64,000 nt of DNA from Arthrobacter sp. SO5 (GCF_020532805.1 NZ_MQTQ01000053.1:1-64000); one strand, 5' to 3'. Counted from the stretch's first letter, positions 1 to 8,966 are shown. The notes: generated from the sequence alone by a model not told the origin. Program-made: numbers and translations.

Positions 1-922
1 GACTGAACCGATCCCCTCCGCCCCGGGCTCCACCTCCGGGGGAACCCCCGAACGAACCCCCGCTAGCGCACCCCCGCCCCTCATGGGCGCCTCCGACATC
101 CGCAGGCTGGCGGAGGAACTCGGAGTCCGCCCCACCAAGACCCTGGGCCAGAACTTTGTCATCGACGGCAACACCATCCGGCGGATCGTGGCCGCCGCGG
201 ACATTCATCCCGGCGAGACGGTGCTGGAGGTCGGCCCGGGGCTCGGCTCACTGACCCTGGGGTTGCTGGATGCCGCCCGAACGGTCGTCGCCGTCGAGAT
301 CGATCCTCTGCTGGCGGAGAAACTCCCCGCCACGGTGGCCCAATGGCGCCCTGACGCCGCAGAGAACTTCCACCTCGTCCTGGCCGACGCCATGCGGGTC
401 ACGGAACTCCCGGTGGAGCCCACCGCGCTCGTGGCCAATCTCCCGTACAACGTCGCCGTTCCGGTGGTCCTGCACCTGCTGCAGCATTTCCCGAGCCTGC
501 GGCACGGCCTCGTGATGGTCCAGGATGAGGTGGCGGACAGGCTCGCGGCCGGCCCGGGGTCCAAGACCTACGGCGTCCCCTCCGTCAAGGGGGCCTGGTA
601 CAGCAGTATGCGCAAGGCCGGCGTGATCGGCATGAACGTCTTCTGGCCCGCACCCAAGATCCACTCCGGCCTGGTCGCCTTCACCCGAAGGGAACCGCCC
701 GTCACCACCGCCACGCGGGAACAGGTTTTCGCCGTCATCGATGCCGCCTTCGCCCAGCGGCGCAAGACGCTTCGCGCCGCGCTGGCCGGCTGGGCCGGCA
801 GTGCTGCGGAGGCCGAACGCTGCCTGCGTGCCGCCGGCGTCGACCCCACCGCCCGCGGTGAAGTGATCGACATCGCCGCGTTTTCCCGGATCGCGGAAGC
901 GCACGCGCAGCCGGGCACGTGA
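1..922 (+). CDS. rsmA: 16S rRNA (adenine1518-N6/adenine1519-N6)-dimethyltransferase
   Basis: RsmA/KsgA methylates two adjacent adenines in the 3'-terminal hairpin of 16S rRNA, using S-adenosylmethionine. Counted from the ATG at 83, the sequence shows GQNF near residue 22, the SAM-binding stretch [12 protein letters not shown] near 47-58, the catalytic NLPY motif near 119, and QRRKTLR in the C-terminal part. The frame stays open upstream of ATG 83 back to base 2, where it reads TEPIPSAPG, and base 1 is a g. Related proteins commonly begin MTEP followed by a short Pro/Ala stretch, so the true start codon is probably split by the window edge. ATG 83 has no visible Shine-Dalgarno sequence. It lies 82 bp upstream of ispE, as is usual in actinobacteria. 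Function is secure; the start is inferred. Confidence 0.93.
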   Translation, partial: TEPIPSAPGSTSGGTPERTPASAPPPLMGASDIRRLAEELGVRPTKTLGQNFVIDGNTIRRIVAAADIHPGETVLEVGPGLGSLTLGLLDAARTVVAVEIDPLLAEKLPATVAQWRPDAAENFHLVLADAMRVTELPVEPTALVANLPYNVAVPVVLHLLQHFPSLRHGLVMVQDEVADRLAAGPGSKTYGVPSVKGAWYSSMRKAGVIGMNVFWPAPKIHSGLVAFTRREPPVTTATREQVFAVIDAAFAQRRKTLRAALAGWAGSAAEAERCLRAAGVDPTARGEVIDIAAFSRIAEAHAQPGT

Positions 923-1004
923 ACCCGGCGGCGGCCCGGGGACGATGACGACGCCGCGCGGGCAGTGCTTGGAGCCTGACCCCGCCATGCCATAGCGTGG
1001 AGCC

Positions 1005-1967
1005 ATGAACGCAGTGAGAGGGCGCTTTGCCGCGAGGACTGTCCGGGTCAAGGCTCCCGGCAAAGTAAACGTCTCACTTGACGTCGGACCCCTGCGCGCG
1101 GACGGTTACCACTCCGTCGCCAGCGTCTACCTCGCGGTGTCACTCTACGAAGAGGTAGCGGCCACCAGCACCGACACCGGCGAGATCACGGTGAGCATGA
1201 GTCCCGCAAGCACACTTGACCTTGACGCCGTCGACATTCCCCTCGATGAACGCAACCTGGCCTATAAGGCGGCCGCCATCATGAGGGACGTCTCCGAGCA
1301 CTCCACGGGTGTCCATCTCGAAATCACGAAGCGTGTGCCGGTCGCCGGCGGGATGGGCGGGGGATCGGCCGACGCCGCCGCGACCCTGCTGGCGTGCGAC
1401 GCGCTGTGGAACAGCGGACTCTCCCGCGACGAGCTGGCGCATCTGGCCGCCGAACTCGGCGCCGACGTGCCGTTCTCGCTGCTCGGCGGAACCGCCGTCG
1501 GACTGGGCGTGGGCGACGAGCTCTCGCCTGCCCTTGTCAAAGCCCAGACCGACTGGGTCCTCGTCACCGCGGACTTCGGCCTCTCCACCCCGGAAGTCTT
1601 CCGGACCCTGGACGGGTTGCGCTCGGCCGAGGGCATTGAGATCGAGGAACCTGCCGCGGTGGACCCCCGGATCCTGACGGCCCTGCGGAGCGGCGATGCT
1701 GATGCCCTGAGCAGGGTCCTTGTCAATGACCTCCAGCGCGCCGCGATCGAGCTCGTGCCCGGGCTCCGGGACACTCTGGGACTCGGCGAATCCTGCGGGG
1801 CGATTGCGGGCCTGGTCTCCGGTTCCGGCCCCACCGTCGCGCTCCTGGCCCACAGCCCGGCCTCGGCCGAAGGCCTGGCTGAGGAGCTCCGACACCACGG
1901 CCTCGACGCCCTGGCGGTGCACGGCCCGGTTCACGGGGCACGCATCATCTCCGATACGCTCCTTTAA
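1005..1967 (+). CDS. ispE: 4-diphosphocytidyl-2-C-methyl-D-erythritol kinase
   Basis: GHMP-family kinase of the non-mevalonate (MEP) isoprenoid pathway. It phosphorylates CDP-methylerythritol at the 2-hydroxyl, using ATP. The N-terminal KAPGKVNVSLDVG and the DGYHS motif are typical of IspE; the glycine-rich ATP loop PVAGGMGGGSADAA lies near residues 112-125, and the C-terminal SGSGPTVALL motif is present. The length of 320 aa is normal. It follows rsmA on the same strand and precedes an ABC-F gene, the common actinobacterial order. No unusual features are seen. Confidence 0.95.
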   Translation: MNAVRGRFAARTVRVKAPGKVNVSLDVGPLRADGYHSVASVYLAVSLYEEVAATSTDTGEITVSMSPASTLDLDAVDIPLDERNLAYKAAAIMRDVSEHSTGVHLEITKRVPVAGGMGGGSADAAATLLACDALWNSGLSRDELAHLAAELGADVPFSLLGGTAVGLGVGDELSPALVKAQTDWVLVTADFGLSTPEVFRTLDGLRSAEGIEIEEPAAVDPRILTALRSGDADALSRVLVNDLQRAAIELVPGLRDTLGLGESCGAIAGLVSGSGPTVALLAHSPASAEGLAEELRHHGLDALAVHGPVHGARIISDTLL

Positions 1968-2033
1968 TAGCTTCGGCAGCATTCGCATGACCTTTGTTGC
2001 TGCATCATCTTTTTTCTAGGAAAGCAGTTCCCA

Positions 2034-3863
2034 GTGGCACACCTGCTCGGCGGCGAGAACCTTACAGTCTCGTACGCAACCCGTACCGTCCTCGATGGCA
2101 TCACCCTCGGCCTTGAAGAGGGCGACCGGATCGGCATGGTAGGCCGCAACGGAGACGGCAAGTCCACCCTCATGCGGCTGCTGGCAATGCGCTCCACCCC
2201 GGACTCCGGCCGGGTGACCAAGCGCAGCGAGGTCAACATCGGCTACCTGGACCAGAGCGACGTGCTCGACGGCGATCTCACCGTCGGTGCGGCGATCGTA
2301 GGGGATCAGGCCGACCATGAATGGGCCCGCAATCCGCAGATCCGCGAAGTCATGGGCGGACTCGTGTCCGACGTCGACTGGCACGCCAACGTCCACGCGC
2401 TCTCGGGCGGGCAGAAGCGGCGTGTGGCGCTGGCCAAGCTGCTGATCGAGGACCACGACGTCATCATGCTCGATGAACCCACGAACCACCTCGACGTCGA
2501 AGGCGTCGCGTGGCTGTCCCGGCACCTGAAGACCCGCTGGCGGGCCAACCAGGGCGCCTTCCTCGTGGTCACCCACGACCGCTGGTTCCTCGATGAAGTC
2601 TGCAACAAGACCTGGGAAATCCACGACGGCATCATGGACCCGTTCGACGGCGGCTATGCCGCCTATGTGCTGGCCCGCGCTGAACGTGACCGCTCAGCCT
2701 CCGTGGTGGAGACCAAACGGCAGCAGCTCGTCAAGAAGGAGCTCGCCTGGCTGCGCCGCGGCGCCCCGGCCCGGACCGCCAAGCCCAAATTCCGGATCGA
2801 GGCAGCCAACGCCCTGATCGCCGACGTCCCCGAGCCGCGCGACTCCACTGCCCTGAGCAAGATGGCCACCGCCCGGCTCGGCAAGGACGTCCTGGACCTC
2901 GAGAACGTCACTCTGGATTTCCTCGGCGGGGATCCCGGCCAGAAGCTCTTCGACAACATCACGCTGCGGCTTGCCCCGGGTGAACGGCTGGGCCTCGTGG
3001 GCGTTAACGGCGCCGGCAAAACCACGCTGCTCAAGCTCCTCAACGGCGAGATCCAGCCCACCTCGGGCAACGTCAAGCGCGGCAAGACGGTGGTCACCGC
3101 CGTGCTGACCCAGGAGGTCAAGGAACTCGACGACGTCTCGGACCTGCGCGTGATCGAAGTGATCGAGCGCGAAAAACGCTCCTTCAACGTGGGCGGCAAG
3201 GAATTCACCGCCGGTCAGCTCGTGGAGCAGCTTGGTTTCACCAACGAGAAGCAGTGGACCCCGGTCAAGGACCTCTCCGGCGGCGAACGGCGGCGGCTGC
3301 AGCTCCTGCGGCTGCTCGTGGGGGAGCCGAACGTGCTGATGCTCGACGAGCCCACCAACGACCTCGACACCGACACGCTCGCCGCCGTCGAGGACGTACT
3401 CGACGGCTGGCCGGGCACGCTTGTGGTGGTCAGCCACGACCGCTACCTGCTGGAGCGCGTCACGGACCACCAGATGGCGCTCCTGGGCGACGGCAAGATC
3501 CGCGCCCTGCCGCGCGGCGTGGACCAGTACCTCGAACTGCGCGAATCGGCTCTGGCCGGCTCCACCATCACCGGCGGCGGCAACCCCGTGACCGCCGCCA
3601 GCGGCAGTTCCACCCCGGCCGCGGCCGGCCCCTCGGAAGCCGAAAAGCGCGACGCCCGAAAGGCCAAGAACCGGATCGACCGCCAGCTGGGCAAGCTCAA
3701 GCAGCAGGAAGACAAGCTCCACGCCCAGATGACCACCGCGGCCGCCGATGCCTCGGCAGTGGGCCAGCTCGCCGGGCTCAACAAGAAGCTCAAGGACCTC
3801 GCGGTCGAACGCGAAGCCCTCGAGCTCGAATGGCTGGGAGCCCTTGAGGTGCTGGGGGAGTAA
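2034..3863 (+). CDS. ABC-F family ATP-binding protein (Uup-like)
   Basis: Soluble tandem ATPase with two ABC cassettes and no membrane domain. Cassette 1 has Walker A GRNGDGKST, signature LSGGQKRR and Walker B IMLDEPTNHLD. Cassette 2 has GVNGAGKTT, LSGGERRRLQ and LMLDEPTNDLD. The last ~70 residues are charged and Lys/Glu-rich, consistent with the C-terminal coiled coil of Uup-like members. ABC-F proteins act on the ribosome, either assisting translation or protecting against antibiotics; which applies here cannot be told from sequence. The start is GTG with an AGGAAAG ribosome site about 10 bases upstream. The 66-bp gap from ispE suggests possible co-transcription. Confidence 0.93.
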   Translation: MAHLLGGENLTVSYATRTVLDGITLGLEEGDRIGMVGRNGDGKSTLMRLLAMRSTPDSGRVTKRSEVNIGYLDQSDVLDGDLTVGAAIVGDQADHEWARNPQIREVMGGLVSDVDWHANVHALSGGQKRRVALAKLLIEDHDVIMLDEPTNHLDVEGVAWLSRHLKTRWRANQGAFLVVTHDRWFLDEVCNKTWEIHDGIMDPFDGGYAAYVLARAERDRSASVVETKRQQLVKKELAWLRRGAPARTAKPKFRIEAANALIADVPEPRDSTALSKMATARLGKDVLDLENVTLDFLGGDPGQKLFDNITLRLAPGERLGLVGVNGAGKTTLLKLLNGEIQPTSGNVKRGKTVVTAVLTQEVKELDDVSDLRVIEVIEREKRSFNVGGKEFTAGQLVEQLGFTNEKQWTPVKDLSGGERRRLQLLRLLVGEPNVLMLDEPTNDLDTDTLAAVEDVLDGWPGTLVVVSHDRYLLERVTDHQMALLGDGKIRALPRGVDQYLELRESALAGSTITGGGNPVTAASGSSTPAAAGPSEAEKRDARKAKNRIDRQLGKLKQQEDKLHAQMTTAAADASAVGQLAGLNKKLKDLAVEREALELEWLGALEVLGE

Positions 3864-3880
3864 AAGCCTGGCCCCCCTGG

Positions 3881-4393
3881 GACATGCTCAGTGCGTTTCC
3901 GCACCGGTGGACATGTCCCTCTGAGCGATGGATACGCCCCCTCCGAACACTGAAGACCCTCCGGACATGTCCCTTGGCGCGGGCTAGGGATGGACATGCC
4001 CCTCTGAGCACTGAACTTCCTGGGGACATGTCCCGCGGTCGGGGCTCAGGATGGGCATATTGGCGATATGTCCAGTCCCTGGGACTCGAGGAGGGCATGT
4101 CCCGCGGAGCACCCCCACGCCATGACCTCGGCCCAGGCCCAGGCCCAGGACCATGACCTCGGACCAGGACCAGGACCATGACCTCCGCCCAGGCCCAGGC
4201 CCATGACCTCGGCCCAGGCCCAGGCCGGGGAGCATGCAATGTGCTTGGGAAAATGTCCCGTGGTTCAGGGCCGGGATGGACATGTCCCTCGGAGAGGTGC
4301 AATCCCGAGGGGCATGTCCATCGGTCCGGGCTTCGGGTGGACATGTTGGTGCTATGTCCATTCCTCGGTCCCGGAGGAGGGCATGTCCCTCGG
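3881..4393 (+). repeat. Degenerate repeat island built on GGACATGTCC
   Basis: The ~700 bp between the ABC-F stop and the tetR stop contains no convincing gene. About twelve copies of the near-palindrome GGACATGTCC or close variants occur at roughly 3881, 3909, 3963, 3992, 4024, 4053-4073 (split), 4094, 4252, 4278, 4311, 4339-4360 (split) and 4379. Copies are often followed by CTCTGAG, CGCGG or CTCGG. The stretches 4053-4107 and 4339-4393 align over about 55 bases as a duplicated larger unit. Open frames here are compositional and have no ribosome sites. Function is unknown. Confidence 0.75.
4120..4226 (+). repeat. Tandem ~25-bp repeat (CCATGACCTC + CCAGGM units)
   Basis: Four copies of a unit beginning CCATGACCTCSG and continuing as CCAGGM repeats start at 4120, 4151, 4176 and 4201, so the spacing is 31, 25 and 25 bp. 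It sits inside the GGACATGTCC island but differs in sequence. The length and slippage-prone composition suggest expansion by replication slippage. Confidence 0.8.
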
Positions 4394-4449
4394 AGGGCGC
4401 AAGTGCCTCACGGCGGTGGGAAAAATATGGCGCTCGCATGCCCCGGACG

Positions 4450-4511
4450 CAGTGTTGGCTGCTGGACTCCGTGCTGGCTCCGGACCCCGGACCCAGTGTT
4501 GGCTGCTGGAC
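4450..4511 (+). repeat. 18-bp direct repeat pair
   Basis: The 18-mer CAGTGTTGGCTGCTGGAC occurs at 4450-4467 and, identically, at 4494-4511, 44 bp apart. Both copies are embedded in GGACC-rich sequence just downstream of the tetR stop. This could be a residue of local duplication; nothing else is visible here. Confidence 0.7.
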
Positions 4512-4563
4512 CCTCGCGCACTTTGCGGACCCGGGACCCAAGTCCGGCTCCGGACCGCGGCGC

Positions 4564-5250
4564 TCAGTCCTCGCTGCGGAGGCCGGGGTCCTTTTGCAGG
4601 CCGGTCAGCCCGTTCCAGGCCAGGTTGACCAGATGCGCGGCCACATCGCGCTTGTCCGGGGTGCGGCTGTCCTGCCACCACTGGCCTGTCATCGCGACCA
4701 TCCCGACGAGCATCTGCGCATACATGGCGCCGTCGGCGGAGGTGAAGCCGCGGCGGGCGAATTCGTCGGCCAGGATGTACTCCACCCGGGCCGTGACGTG
4801 GGAGAGCAAGGTGGAGAACGCGCCTTCCGGCTGCGTCGGCGGGGCGTCACGCATGAGGATTCGGAAGCCGTCGGTGCGGTCCTCGATGTAGGTCAGGAGT
4901 GCCAGGGCCGCCCGCTCCACCAGTACGCGCGGCTTGGCCTCCTGGGACAAGGCTTCGTTGATGGACGTGAGCAGGATCCGGAACTCGTACTCGACAACCT
5001 GCGTGTACAGGCCTTCCTTGGAACCGAAGTGCTCGTAGATCACCGGCTTGGAGACACCGGCGGCCGCCGCGATCTCCTCGATGGTGGTTCCGTCCAGGCC
5101 GCGGAGGGCAAAGAGCCCTCGGCCGATGCCGATCAGCTGGCTGCGCCGTTGGGGACCCGTCATGCGCGGCCGGGGTACGTAGTCGGCGGCCCTCGTCGGC
5201 CTGCCGATCCGCCCCTCCGCCCCGCCGGATATCCCTGCGCTCTTGCTCAC
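4564..5250 (-). CDS. TetR/AcrR family transcriptional regulator
   Basis: One-component repressor family. The N-terminal helix-turn-helix reads TIEEIAAAAGVSKPVIYEHF followed by GSKEGLY, the diagnostic TetR recognition helix. The remainder is the alpha-helical ligand and dimer domain, with no recognisable ligand signature. The start is uncertain. A GTG at 5250 gives 228 aa beginning VSKSAGISGG, while upstream in-frame codons reach 5292. The gene is transcribed away from the tRNA-Gln/glmU unit, so it may control a divergent promoter or itself. Its target is unknown. Confidence 0.9.
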   Translation of the reverse strand: MSKSAGISGGAEGRIGRPTRAADYVPRPRMTGPQRRSQLIGIGRGLFALRGLDGTTIEEIAAAAGVSKPVIYEHFGSKEGLYTQVVEYEFRILLTSINEALSQEAKPRVLVERAALALLTYIEDRTDGFRILMRDAPPTQPEGAFSTLLSHVTARVEYILADEFARRGFTSADGAMYAQMLVGMVAMTGQWWQDSRTPDKRDVAAHLVNLAWNGLTGLQKDPGLRSED

Positions 5251-5354
5251 AGCTCCATCATGCACTATGTGGGGCGCAGCGGGACCCCGCACCCGGGGCC
5301 GGCGCAGTATGGCAGAATTGACTCTCGTGCCACGGGCTCAGCGCCCAGGCATGG

Positions 5355-5426
5355 TCCGCCCTGGTGTAATGGCAGCACCCCGGCCTTTGGAGCCGTGGAG
5401 TATAGGTTCGAGTCCTATGGGCGGAA
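5355..5426 (+). tRNA. tRNA-Gln (anticodon TTG)
   Basis: The sequence folds as a cloverleaf. The acceptor stem TCCGCCC (5355-5361) pairs perfectly with GGGCGGA (5419-5425), with discriminator A at 5426. The anticodon loop CTTTGGA at 5385-5391 gives anticodon TTG (5387-5389), reading CAA/CAG. The T-arm is ATAGG-TTCGAGT-CCTAT. CCA is not encoded, as is usual in actinobacteria. It lies upstream of glmU and divergent from tetR. Confidence 0.97.
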
Positions 5427-5637
5427 CAGTTGCGCGTCGAAGGGGCCGGGAACGGTTCCCGGCAGTCGCGGCGCGGAACACGTCCAGTAGGATGAATCTG
5501 GCGCCGTGACCGGATTCTGGTCCGCCACGCCGTGCGGATCCGCCCACCGAGGTGCACCACCCGGCCCCCAGCCGCGGGGCACCCAGATTCACCGAGCAGA
5601 GGCATGAGCTAAGCCTCTGAGCAAGGAGAGCCCGTAC

Positions 5638-7128
5638 GTGAGCCCCGAGAATACCGGCCCAGCCGCCGTCATCGTCCTAGCTGCAGGTGCCGGTACCCGG
5701 ATGAAGTCCCGTACCCCCAAGATCCTCCACGAGATCGGCGGCCGCTCCCTCGTGGGACACGCCCTTCAGGCGGCCCGGACCGTCCGGCCGCAGGAACTGG
5801 CACTCGTGGTCCGGCACGAACGCGACCTCGTCGCCGCCCACGTCGCCGCGATTGACCCTGGTGCCTTGATCGTCGACCAGGACGAGGTGCCCGGCACGGG
5901 CCGTGCCGTCGAAGCCGCCCTTGAGGCGCTGGACGCGCAGGACCCCGGGGGCTTGCTCATCGGCACCGTCGTCGTCACCTACGGAGACGTCCCCCTCCTC
6001 ACCGGAGAACTGCTGGCCGAACTGGTGGCCACCCACGAGTCCGACAGCAACGCCGTCACCGTCCTCACCGCCGTCCTGGACGACGCCGCCGGCTATGGCC
6101 GCATCCTGCGGGCAGGGGACGGAACCGTCCTGGGTATCCGGGAGCACAAGGACGCCACGGAGGCGGAACGCGGCATCCGGGAGATCAACTCCGGCATTTA
6201 CGCCTTCGACGCCGCGGTCCTGCGCGACTCGCTGGCCCATGTCACCACCGACAACGCCCAGGGCGAGAAATACCTCACCGACGTGCTCGGCCTGGCCCGC
6301 GCCGCCGGCGGCCGCGTCGCCGCCGTCGTCACCGAAGACCGCTGGCAGGTCGAAGGAGCCAACGACCGGGTGCAGCTCTCGGCCCTCGGCGCCGAGCACA
6401 ACCGGCGCACGGTCGAGACCTGGATGCGCGCCGGAGTCACCGTCGTGGATCCGGCCACCACCTGGATCGACTCCACGGTCACCCTGGCCGAAGACGTCCG
6501 CCTGCTGCCCAATACCCAGCTCCACGGCGGCACTACGGTGGCGCGCGACGCCGTCGTCGGCCCCGACACGACCCTGACCGACGTCATCGTCGGACCGGGC
6601 GCGAAGGTGCTCCGCACGCACGGGGCCGGCTCCACGATCGGCGCGAACGCCAGCGTCGGCCCGTTCACCTACCTGCGACCCGGCACCGTCCTGGGCGAAA
6701 CCGGCAAGATCGGCGCGTTCTACGAGACCAAGAACGTCACGATCGGCCGCGGTTCCAAGCTTTCCCACCTCGGCTACGCCGGTGACGCCGAGATCGGCGA
6801 GGACACCAACATCGGCTGCGGCAACATCACGGCGAACTACGACGGCGAGAAGAAGCACCGGACGGTGATCGGCTCCGGCGTGCGCACCGGTTCCAACACC
6901 GTCTTCATCGCCCCGGTGCAGGTGGGCGACGGCGCGTACAGCGGCGCCGGCGCCATCATCCGGCGCGACGTCCCGGCCGGGGCGCTGGCCCTGACCGTCG
7001 CCGCGCAGCGGAACGCCGAGGGCTGGGTCCTCACGAACCGCCCGGGCTCGATCTCCGCCGGGCTGGCCGAGGCCGCCGGCGCCACAAAATCTTCCTCCAG
7101 TACTCCGGCATCTACAGAAGAGGGCTAG
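5638..7128 (+). CDS. glmU: Bifunctional UDP-N-acetylglucosamine pyrophosphorylase / glucosamine-1-phosphate N-acetyltransferase
   Basis: Makes UDP-GlcNAc for peptidoglycan and other glycans. The N-terminal nucleotidyltransferase domain starts with VLAAGAGTRMKS, followed by the Q/DEVPGTGRAV and YGDVPLL motifs. From about residue 260 onward a left-handed beta-helix of hexapeptide repeats carries the acetyltransferase site, seen in YETKNVTIG, HLGYAGDAEIG and NITANYDG. The start is GTG with AAGGAGAG 7 bases upstream. The C-terminus has a Ser/Ala-rich tail. prs follows after 5 bp, so the two are likely co-transcribed. Confidence 0.96.
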   Translation: MSPENTGPAAVIVLAAGAGTRMKSRTPKILHEIGGRSLVGHALQAARTVRPQELALVVRHERDLVAAHVAAIDPGALIVDQDEVPGTGRAVEAALEALDAQDPGGLLIGTVVVTYGDVPLLTGELLAELVATHESDSNAVTVLTAVLDDAAGYGRILRAGDGTVLGIREHKDATEAERGIREINSGIYAFDAAVLRDSLAHVTTDNAQGEKYLTDVLGLARAAGGRVAAVVTEDRWQVEGANDRVQLSALGAEHNRRTVETWMRAGVTVVDPATTWIDSTVTLAEDVRLLPNTQLHGGTTVARDAVVGPDTTLTDVIVGPGAKVLRTHGAGSTIGANASVGPFTYLRPGTVLGETGKIGAFYETKNVTIGRGSKLSHLGYAGDAEIGEDTNIGCGNITANYDGEKKHRTVIGSGVRTGSNTVFIAPVQVGDGAYSGAGAIIRRDVPAGALALTVAAQRNAEGWVLTNRPGSISAGLAEAAGATKSSSSTPASTEEG

Positions 7129-7133
7129 CAATA

Positions 7134-8114
7134 ATGAGCGAAATTACGGCACGCGGCGAGAAGAAGCTGGTGCTTGCCGCTGGGCGCGCGCATCCCGAGT
7201 TGGCGAAGGAGATCGCCAAGGAGCTCGGAACCGAACTGCTGCCCCTGGATGCCTACGACTTCGCGAACGGCGAGATTTACGTCCGGGCCGGCGAGAGCGT
7301 CCGCGGCACCGACGCCTTCGTCATCCAGGCCCACCCGGCGCCGCTGAACAACTGGCTGATGGAACAGCTGATCATGATCGACTCGCTCAAGCGGGCCTCC
7401 GCGAAGCGGATCACCGTCGTTTCGCCGTTCTACCCGTATGCACGCCAGGACAAGAAGGGCCGCGGCCGCGAACCCATTTCCGCGCGCCTCATCGCTGACC
7501 TGTACAAAACCGCCGGCGCGGACCGCATCATGAGCGTGGACCTGCATACCTCGCAGATCCAGGGCTTCTTCGACGGCCCCGTGGACCACCTCATGGCCAT
7601 CCCGCTGCTGGCTGACTACATCCGCACCAAGGTCGGCTCGGACAACGTCACGGTTGTTTCCCCGGACACGGGCCGCGTCCGGGTCGCCGAGCAGTGGGCC
7701 GAGCGCCTCGGCGGCGCTCCGCTGGCGTTCGTGCACAAGAGCCGGGACCTTACCGTCCCGAACCAGGCCGTCTCCAAGACCGTCGTGGGCCAGGTCGAGG
7801 GCCGCACGTGCGTCCTGATCGACGACATGATCGACACCGGCGGAACCATTTCCGGCGCCGTCCAGGTGCTCAAGAACGCCGGCGCCAAGGACGTCATCAT
7901 CGCGGCAACACACGCCGTCTTCTCCGATCCTGCGGCCCAGCGCCTCTCCGAATCCGGTGCCCGCGAGGTCGTCGTCACCAATACCCTGCCGATCACCGCG
8001 GACAAGCACTTCCCGCAGCTCACTGTGCTGTCCATCGCGCCGCTGATCGCCCGCGCCATCCGCGAAGTGTTCGACGACGGCTCCGTCACCAGCCTGTTCG
8101 ACGGCAACGCCTGA
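7134..8114 (+). CDS. prs: Ribose-phosphate pyrophosphokinase
   Basis: Makes PRPP from ribose 5-phosphate and ATP, feeding nucleotide, His and Trp synthesis. The ribose-5-phosphate loop CVLIDDMIDTGGTISGA is clear near residues 225-241. The flexible-loop region YARQDKKGRGREPIS and the SVDLHTSQIQGFFDGPVDHL stretch are typical. At 326 aa it is of normal length. GAGGG overlapping the glmU stop serves as ribosome site. A strong hairpin follows the stop. Confidence 0.96.
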   Translation: MSEITARGEKKLVLAAGRAHPELAKEIAKELGTELLPLDAYDFANGEIYVRAGESVRGTDAFVIQAHPAPLNNWLMEQLIMIDSLKRASAKRITVVSPFYPYARQDKKGRGREPISARLIADLYKTAGADRIMSVDLHTSQIQGFFDGPVDHLMAIPLLADYIRTKVGSDNVTVVSPDTGRVRVAEQWAERLGGAPLAFVHKSRDLTVPNQAVSKTVVGQVEGRTCVLIDDMIDTGGTISGAVQVLKNAGAKDVIIAATHAVFSDPAAQRLSESGAREVVVTNTLPITADKHFPQLTVLSIAPLIARAIREVFDDGSVTSLFDGNA

Positions 8115-8121
8115 CCAGCCC

Positions 8122-8155
8122 GCGCGGGCACGTTTTCATGAATCCGTGCCCGCGC
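8122..8155 (+). terminator. Hairpin terminator after prs
   Basis: A perfect 11-bp stem (8122-8132 with 8145-8155) encloses a 12-base loop, directly after the prs stop. No U-tract follows, as is common for actinobacterial terminators. Confidence 0.75.
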
Positions 8156-8350
8156 TGGTAGCCTAGTATCGAAACCTTGGCGAGGGAGAGCGCCGGTCAT
8201 CCGTATTCACGGCTAGCCGGACTGCCTGTCTCCGTGATCGACTGGGTCTGAATCTCCCTTCGGAAGGGCGGCCGCAAGGCCACCTGGCGTTGAAGGTCGC
8301 AAACAGACCTCCGCCCTTGCTGAACACCGCTAGTCCACTAGGAGATACCC
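8156..8350 (+). other. Structured 5' leader upstream of rplY (candidate)
   Basis: About 195 bp between the prs hairpin and rplY hold no gene. A possible -10 (TAGTAT, 8164-8169) would give a leader of about 170 nt. Two adjacent hairpins are visible: 8256-8268 (CCCTT/AAGGG) and 8270-8281 (GGCC-GCAA-GGCC, a GNRA tetraloop). Ribosomal protein genes often carry autoregulatory leaders, so L25 feedback is possible, but I recognise no defined RNA family. Confidence 0.35.
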
Positions 8351-8953
8351 ATGTCTGAGCAGAAGCTCGCAGCAGAAGTCCGCACCGAATTCGGCAAAGG
8401 CTTCGCCCGCCGCGCCCGCATGGCCAACCTGATCCCCGCCGTCATCTACGGCCACGGCGCCGAACCCATCCACATCACCCTGCCGGCCAAGGCCACCACC
8501 CTGGCCGTCCGCAAGGCCAACGCCCTGCTGACCCTGGACATCAACGGCGAAAAGCACCTCGCCCTCGTCAAGGACATCCAGCGCGACCCGATCAAGCAGA
8601 TCATCGAGCACCTCGACCTCCTGACCGTCCGCACGGGCGAAAAGGTTACCGTGGACGTTCCCGTGCACCTGACCGGCGAGCTTGCGCCCGGCAACGTTTT
8701 CAACCAGGAAATGACCACCGTCTCCCTTGAGGCCGAGGCAACCCACCTGCCGACCGCCATTGAGGTCAGCATCGAGGGCCGCGCCGCCGGCGAGCACATC
8801 CACGCTTCCGACCTGGTTCTGCCGAAGGGCTCCGTCCTGCTGGCCGACGCCGAGGCTCTCGTCGTTCACGTCTCCGAGGCCACCGAGGTCTCCGAGGAAG
8901 AAGCATCCGCCGACACCACCGAAGGTTCTTCGGTCTCAGTCGACGCCGAGTAG
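8351..8953 (+). CDS. rplY: 50S ribosomal protein L25/general stress protein Ctc
   Basis: 5S rRNA-binding ribosomal protein of the long (CTC/TL5) form. The N-terminal L25 domain contains TEFGKGFARRARMANLIPAVIYG and LVKDIQRDPIKQIIEHLDL; it is followed by the beta-rich C-terminal domain (VDVPVHLTGE, HLPTAIEVSIEG, LPKGSVLLADAEALVVHV) and an acidic Glu/Ser tail. Its 200 aa match actinobacterial homologues. pth follows, a frequent pairing. A strong hairpin lies between the two genes. Confidence 0.96.
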   Translation: MSEQKLAAEVRTEFGKGFARRARMANLIPAVIYGHGAEPIHITLPAKATTLAVRKANALLTLDINGEKHLALVKDIQRDPIKQIIEHLDLLTVRTGEKVTVDVPVHLTGELAPGNVFNQEMTTVSLEAEATHLPTAIEVSIEGRAAGEHIHASDLVLPKGSVLLADAEALVVHVSEATEVSEEEASADTTEGSSVSVDAE

Positions 8954-8966
8954 TTCCGGAGATTTT

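Noticed and set aside
4120-4226. CRISPR array
   Set aside because: Repeats are tandem without unique spacers, and no cas genes are present.
3884-5490. Several long + strand frames across the repeat island and antisense to tetR
   Set aside because: Their translations are repetitive GHG/PGPGP-type strings or mirror the tetR gene; no ribosome sites or domains.
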